Below are positions 60,531-64,000 of a stretch of 64,000 nucleotides of DNA, one piece after another. How positions within the stretch are numbered: the first letter of the stretch is position 1; every line of letters starts with the position of its first letter. Under the pieces are notes generated by a model. The model did no database searches. It was not told where the DNA came from and was given only the letters and a program-made list of their open reading frames with translations. The DNA comes from Oscillospiraceae bacterium (lineage in GTDB: Bacteria > Bacillota > Clostridia > Oscillospirales > Ruminococcaceae), in NCBI GenBank assembly GCA_022768545.1, contig JALELV010000078.1, positions 1 through 64,000 of the forward strand, written 5' to 3'. A program made the translations under genes and the position numbers.

Positions 60531-62614
60531 TCCTTTAAGCCCCTTTCGTAGCCGCAGCCTTCCTTGGCGCAGTAGATCCTGCCGGCACGGCCCTTCTTTT
60601 TAAACAGGGTGGCTCCGCACTTGGGGCAGGTCTCGCTCATGGGGGTGTCCCAGGTCATGAAATCGCAGGTCGGGTTCTTTTCACAGCCGAAATAGGATTT
60701 TCCCGTCTTGCTCTTCTTGGCCAGCACCTTGCCCCCGCACTTGGGGCAGAGGCCGCCGGTCTCCTGCACGATCTTCTTGGTATTTCTGCACTCCGGGAAA
60801 CCGGGGCAGGCCAAAAACTTCCCGAACCGGCCGATCTTGATGACCATCTTCCGCCCGCAGAGCTCGCACACCACGTCGGTTTCCTCGTCCGGCACCTTGA
60901 CCCGGGTACCGTCCATATTTTTTTCCGCCGTCTCCAAAGTTTTGGCAAAGTCTCCGTAAAAAGCGCCCAGGGTTCCCACCCAGTCTGTTTTGCCTTCCTC
61001 CACCTGGTCCAGGTTCTGCTCCATCTGGGCCGTGAATGCAGCGTCCACGATCTTGGGGAACTGGTCGATCATCAGCTGGGTCGTCACCTCGCCCAGGGCC
61101 GTGGGCTTAAGGGCCTTGGCCTCCCGCTCCACATAACCGCGGGTGAGGATGGTGGTGATGGTGGGGGCGTAGGTGCTGGGGCGCCCGATGCCGTTTTCCT
61201 CCAGGGCCTTGATCAACGAGGCCTCGGTGTAGCGGGCGGGCGGCTGGGTAAAGTGCTGGGTGCCTTCCAGGCTCTTCAACTTTAAGACGTCGTCCCTGGC
61301 AAGGGGAGGCAGAGCACCGCTCTCCTCCTTTTCCTCATCCTCTTTCTCGCGGCTCTCCTCGTAAAGCACTGTAAAGCCATCGAACTTTACAGTGTATCCA
61401 GAGGCCTTAAAAAGGTATTCGTTGGCCGTGATATCCACCGCCACGGTATCCAGCAGGGCATTCGCCATCTGGCTTGCAATAAAGCGCTCCCAAATGAGCT
61501 TGTAGAGCTTGTACTGGTCCCCGGTCAGGTATTCCTTCGCCTTGTCCGGGGTCATGTCCGCCATGGTGGGGCGGATGGCCTCGTGGGCGTCCTGGGCGTT
61601 GTTCTTGGATTTGAACACCCGGCGCTTCTCCGGCAGGTAGTCTTTTCCGTAGCGGCCCTCCACAAACGCGGCCGCTTCGGCGGCGGCCTCATCGGAAACC
61701 CGCAGAGAATCGGTCCTCATATAGGTGATCAGGCCCACCGCCCCCAGGGCGCCTACCTCCACGCCCTCGTAGAGCTCCTGAGCCGCCTTCATGGTGCGGC
61801 GGGCCTGGAAGCCCAGACGGCGGGAAGCCTCCTGCTGCAGGGTACTGGTGGTAAAGGGCGGGGCCGGGCTCTTGCGCCGCACGCTCTTCTTCACGCCGGA
61901 GACGACATACTCCGCCCCCTCCAGCTGCGCCAGAATGGCGTCGGCTTCCTCCTTGTTGTGGATCTCAAGCTTTTTATCTTTGCCGTAGAGCTTGGCCGCA
62001 AAGGCTTTGCGGCTGGACTTGGCCGTGAGCTTCGCGTCAACAGACCAGTACTCCTCGCTTTTAAACTTCTTGATCTCGTTTTCCCGGTCCACGATCAGGC
62101 GTACCGCCACCGACTGCACACGCCCCGCGGAGAGGCCCCGGCGCACCTTGCGCCACAGAAAAGGGCTCAGCTTGTAACCCACGATGCGGTCCAGGATCCG
62201 CCGGGTCTGCTGGGCGTTTACCAGGTTGATGTCGATCTCCCGGGGGTGCTCCATACCGGATTTTACCCCGGAGCGGGTGATCTCGTTAAAGGTGATGCGG
62301 TTGGCGTCCTCCAGGCTCAGGTTCAGCAGATGGGCCAAATGCCAGGAGATCGCCTCTCCCTCGCGGTCGGGGTCGGTGGCGAGATAGACGGTATCGCTTT
62401 TTTTCGCCTGCTTTTTAAGCCCCGCGATGAGCTCTTCTTTCCCTTTGATATCCACATAGGTGGGCTCAAAGCCGTGGTCCACGTCCACCCCGAGCTTGCT
62501 CTTGGGCAGGTCCCGGACATGGCCCATGGAGGCGACGACCTCATAGCCCTCTCCCAGATATTTTTTAATGGTCTTTGCCTTCGCCGGAGACTCGACGATC
62601 ACAAGGTTTGACAT
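60527..62614 (-). CDS. topA: DNA topoisomerase I
   Basis: A 695-aa type IA topoisomerase. The Toprim domain opens NLVIVESPAKAKTIKKYLG and includes ATDPDREGEAISWHL. The active-site Tyr is in GLITYMRTDSLRVSDEA (about residue 300). Three C-terminal Cys4 zinc fingers follow (CELCGRKM, CPKCGGKV, CPKCGATL). The ATG at 62612-62614 has GGAGAAG upstream; a ten-codon longer start lacks a site. It is followed by trmFO and preceded by dprA. Confidence 0.97.
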   Translation of the reverse strand: MSNLVIVESPAKAKTIKKYLGEGYEVVASMGHVRDLPKSKLGVDVDHGFEPTYVDIKGKEELIAGLKKQAKKSDTVYLATDPDREGEAISWHLAHLLNLSLEDANRITFNEITRSGVKSGMEHPREIDINLVNAQQTRRILDRIVGYKLSPFLWRKVRRGLSAGRVQSVAVRLIVDRENEIKKFKSEEYWSVDAKLTAKSSRKAFAAKLYGKDKKLEIHNKEEADAILAQLEGAEYVVSGVKKSVRRKSPAPPFTTSTLQQEASRRLGFQARRTMKAAQELYEGVEVGALGAVGLITYMRTDSLRVSDEAAAEAAAFVEGRYGKDYLPEKRRVFKSKNNAQDAHEAIRPTMADMTPDKAKEYLTGDQYKLYKLIWERFIASQMANALLDTVAVDITANEYLFKASGYTVKFDGFTVLYEESREKEDEEKEESGALPPLARDDVLKLKSLEGTQHFTQPPARYTEASLIKALEENGIGRPSTYAPTITTILTRGYVEREAKALKPTALGEVTTQLMIDQFPKIVDAAFTAQMEQNLDQVEEGKTDWVGTLGAFYGDFAKTLETAEKNMDGTRVKVPDEETDVVCELCGRKMVIKIGRFGKFLACPGFPECRNTKKIVQETGGLCPKCGGKVLAKKSKTGKSYFGCEKNPTCDFMTWDTPMSETCPKCGATLFKKKGRAGRIYCAKEGCGYERGLKD

Positions 62615-62706
62615 ATCTTCTCCATTCCGCCGCTTTCGCGGCATCTCCTGAATTGATCAAAAACCGGCAGAAGCCGCCCGGCCCGCAAACAAGCCGGCTG
62701 CGCACC

Positions 62707-63843
62707 CTACCGGATGCTGTAGCGCCTTCCCGCGCCCGCAGATACAAAACCCATTATTTCAAGTTCTGAGAGCGCTGTCAAGACTTCTTTGGCATTTTTT
62801 CCTGTTTTCAGCGCAATTTCATCCAGGTTGGCCGGGATCTCTGTCAGAACATCGTAGATCTCCTGCATCTCCGGTGTGGCCCCCTGAAGAGCCTTTTTTC
62901 CCTTGACCGAAAGGTTTTGTTCCTGCTTTTCTGTCTCGGTGGCGATCTCGTCGATATTTATTCTCTCAGAAAAACGGTAGCGGTATTCCTCCAAAATATC
63001 GGCGGCGGAAGCCACAGGGATGGCGCCCAGGCGCAGCAGGCGGAAGGTACCGCGGGAGTTTTCGTTAAAAATATCGTTGGGGACTGCAAAAACATCCCGC
63101 CCCTGTTCCAGGGCCAGGTTCGCGGTGATTAAAGAACCGCTTTTTAAATCTGCCTCCACCACCGTGACCCCCAGGGAAAGGCCGGAGATGATGCGGTTCC
63201 GGATGGGAAAATGAAACCCGGCGGGCTCGGAACCCAGGGGAAACTCCGACACCACCGCCCCGTTGTGAGAGATCACCTCCATCAGCGCCCGGTTTTCCCG
63301 GGGGTAAGGCACGTCCAGCCCGCTGCCCAGCACCGCGATGGTACGGCCCTCCGCCTTGAGCACTGCCTTGTGAGCCACGGTGTCGATGCCCCGGGCCATG
63401 CCGCTCACCACCACGGCCCCGGCGCGGGCCAGCTCGAAGGAGATCTTGGACGCGGCGCGGAAGCCGTAGTCGGAGTAATTGCGGGTTCCGACCACCGCCA
63501 CCGCCGCCTGTTCGTCGATCCCCTTCAGGGTACCGTTTACATACAAAACCGCCGGCTTTCCATAAATGTTTTTCAGCCGGTCCGGGTAATCCGGGTCCTC
63601 CGGCGTGAGGACCTGATACCCTTTATCCAGCGTGCGCTCACACATCCGGAGGGCGTCGGAAAGAGACGTCTCGACAAGACGCGCCCGCTCCCGGGGGGAG
63701 AGAAAGCCCACCGAGGAAAAGCCGCTCTTCTTCTCCGCATATAAAAATTCCGGCGTCTCAAAGGCCTCCATCACCTTGTCCACAGTGCCGCTCCCCGGCC
63801 CCAGTGCATTTGAAAGCCAGACCCAATATTCTTTCCCTGCCAT
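62707..63843 (-). CDS. dprA: DNA processing protein DprA
   Basis: A 378-aa DprA/Smf protein that loads RecA on single-stranded DNA during transformation. AAVAVVGTRNYSDYG (about residues 117-131), SGMARGIDTVAHKAVL, GSGLDVPYPRENRAL and NRIISGLSLGVTVVEADLKSGSL form the Rossmann core. A C-terminal winged-helix domain (ALSELEIMGFVSAGAGRRYSIR) is present. The ATG at 63841-63843 follows AAGGAG. The 92-nt gap to topA holds no clear promoter. Confidence 0.95.
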   Translation of the reverse strand: MAGKEYWVWLSNALGPGSGTVDKVMEAFETPEFLYAEKKSGFSSVGFLSPRERARLVETSLSDALRMCERTLDKGYQVLTPEDPDYPDRLKNIYGKPAVLYVNGTLKGIDEQAAVAVVGTRNYSDYGFRAASKISFELARAGAVVVSGMARGIDTVAHKAVLKAEGRTIAVLGSGLDVPYPRENRALMEVISHNGAVVSEFPLGSEPAGFHFPIRNRIISGLSLGVTVVEADLKSGSLITANLALEQGRDVFAVPNDIFNENSRGTFRLLRLGAIPVASAADILEEYRYRFSERINIDEIATETEKQEQNLSVKGKKALQGATPEMQEIYDVLTEIPANLDEIALKTGKNAKEVLTALSELEIMGFVSAGAGRRYSIR

Positions 63844-63880
63844 GCTGTCAGCTCCTTCCCCGCAAGGGCATCCACTCATT

Positions 63881-64000
63881 CTATTTCCGCTCCCGGCTCA
63901 TCTCCCAGAGCAGCACCGCGGCGGCCACCCCCGCGTTGAGGGATTCCGCTCCGCCTTTCATATCGATAAAGACCGTCCGGCCGCAGCGGGAGAGCACTTC
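63881..64000 (-). CDS. SpoU/TrmH-family RNA methyltransferase (C-terminal fragment)
   Basis: The last 39 codons of a minus-strand gene that begins beyond the right edge. The fragment FIDMKGGAESLNAGVAAAVLLWEMSRERK contains the SpoU motif III (M-x-G-x-x-ESLN-V/A), which places it in the knotted SPOUT RNA 2'-O-methyltransferases (RlmB/TrmH-like). It ends 37 nt before dprA's start. The exact target cannot be told from a fragment. Confidence 0.85.
   Translation of the reverse strand, partial: EVLSRCGRTVFIDMKGGAESLNAGVAAAVLLWEMSRERK

Noticed and set aside
1-64000. CRISPR arrays, tRNA or rRNA genes, prophage, insertion sequences
   Set aside because: No regular direct repeats, cloverleaf genes, transposase or integrase motifs were seen in either strand by eye; a computational search would be needed for certainty.

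Overview
The window is a 64 kb stretch of a GC-rich bacterial chromosome, most likely from a spore-forming member of the Clostridia (Bacillota), close to the Oscillospirales/Ruminococcaceae. The evidence is: AGGAGG-type ribosome sites; frequent TTG and GTG starts; Firmicute gene orders (mutSL-miaA-hfq, sepF/ylmH/divIVA, nadD-yqeK-LCP-rsfS-leuS, plsX-rnc-smc-ftsY); a split transketolase; an Rnf complex; a reverse rubrerythrin; and a sporulation-type (sigma-G-like) promoter. I saw no rRNA, tRNA, CRISPR array, prophage or insertion sequence. The taxonomic call is an inference from gene content.

Layout. Nearly all genes lie on the minus strand and are read from high to low coordinates. 1-7.1 kb: a partial gene, nth, two Cof-type HAD phosphatases, a small membrane protein with a HEYGH motif, a frameshifted small gene, transketolase in two subunits, rluD and lspA. 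7.1-11.1 kb: a division cluster (divIVA, ylmH, sepF, yggS and an HlyD-like membrane protein). 11.1-19.2 kb: hfq, miaA, mutL, mutS, ylbF and miaB (RNA modification and mismatch repair). 19.3-24.3 kb: an unknown 551-aa membrane protein, an AI-2E/PerM-type permease and an ABC-F ATPase. 24.5-28.2 kb: the only sizeable plus-strand unit, aroB-aroA-aroC, with a divergent promoter and a structured leader. 28.3-34.4 kb: reverse rubrerythrin, a NERD-domain protein, a tiny Asn/Gln-rich plus-strand gene, and a MarR-regulated pair of half ABC exporters. 34.5-42.1 kb: rnfCDGEAB, a Gx-type permease and apbE. 42.2-45.5 kb: a CD1247-like acidic protein, efp, aroQ, an endonuclease IV-like protein, yqeG and rpsU. 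45.7-64 kb: leuS, rsfS, an LCP protein, yqeK, nadD, yhbY, rdgB, ftsY, smc, a radical SAM gene, rnc, plsX, trmFO, topA, dprA and a partial SpoU methyltransferase.

How the genes work together. The Rnf operon encodes a ferredoxin:NAD oxidoreductase ion pump. The nearby ApbE would attach FMN to RnfG and RnfD. RnfG here is unusually long, with three FMN-binding repeats. The aroBAC operon plus the distant aroQ supply four shikimate steps. The right half is an information-processing and division block (SMC/FtsY/RNase III, topoisomerase I, DprA, tRNA modification).

The most interesting points are the triplicated RnfG, the sigma-G-like promoter on a 45-codon Asn/Gln-rich gene back-to-back with a NERD gene promoter, the attenuator-like aro leader, and a palindrome inside the rubrerythrin promoter. 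I found no convincing wholly new multi-gene system.
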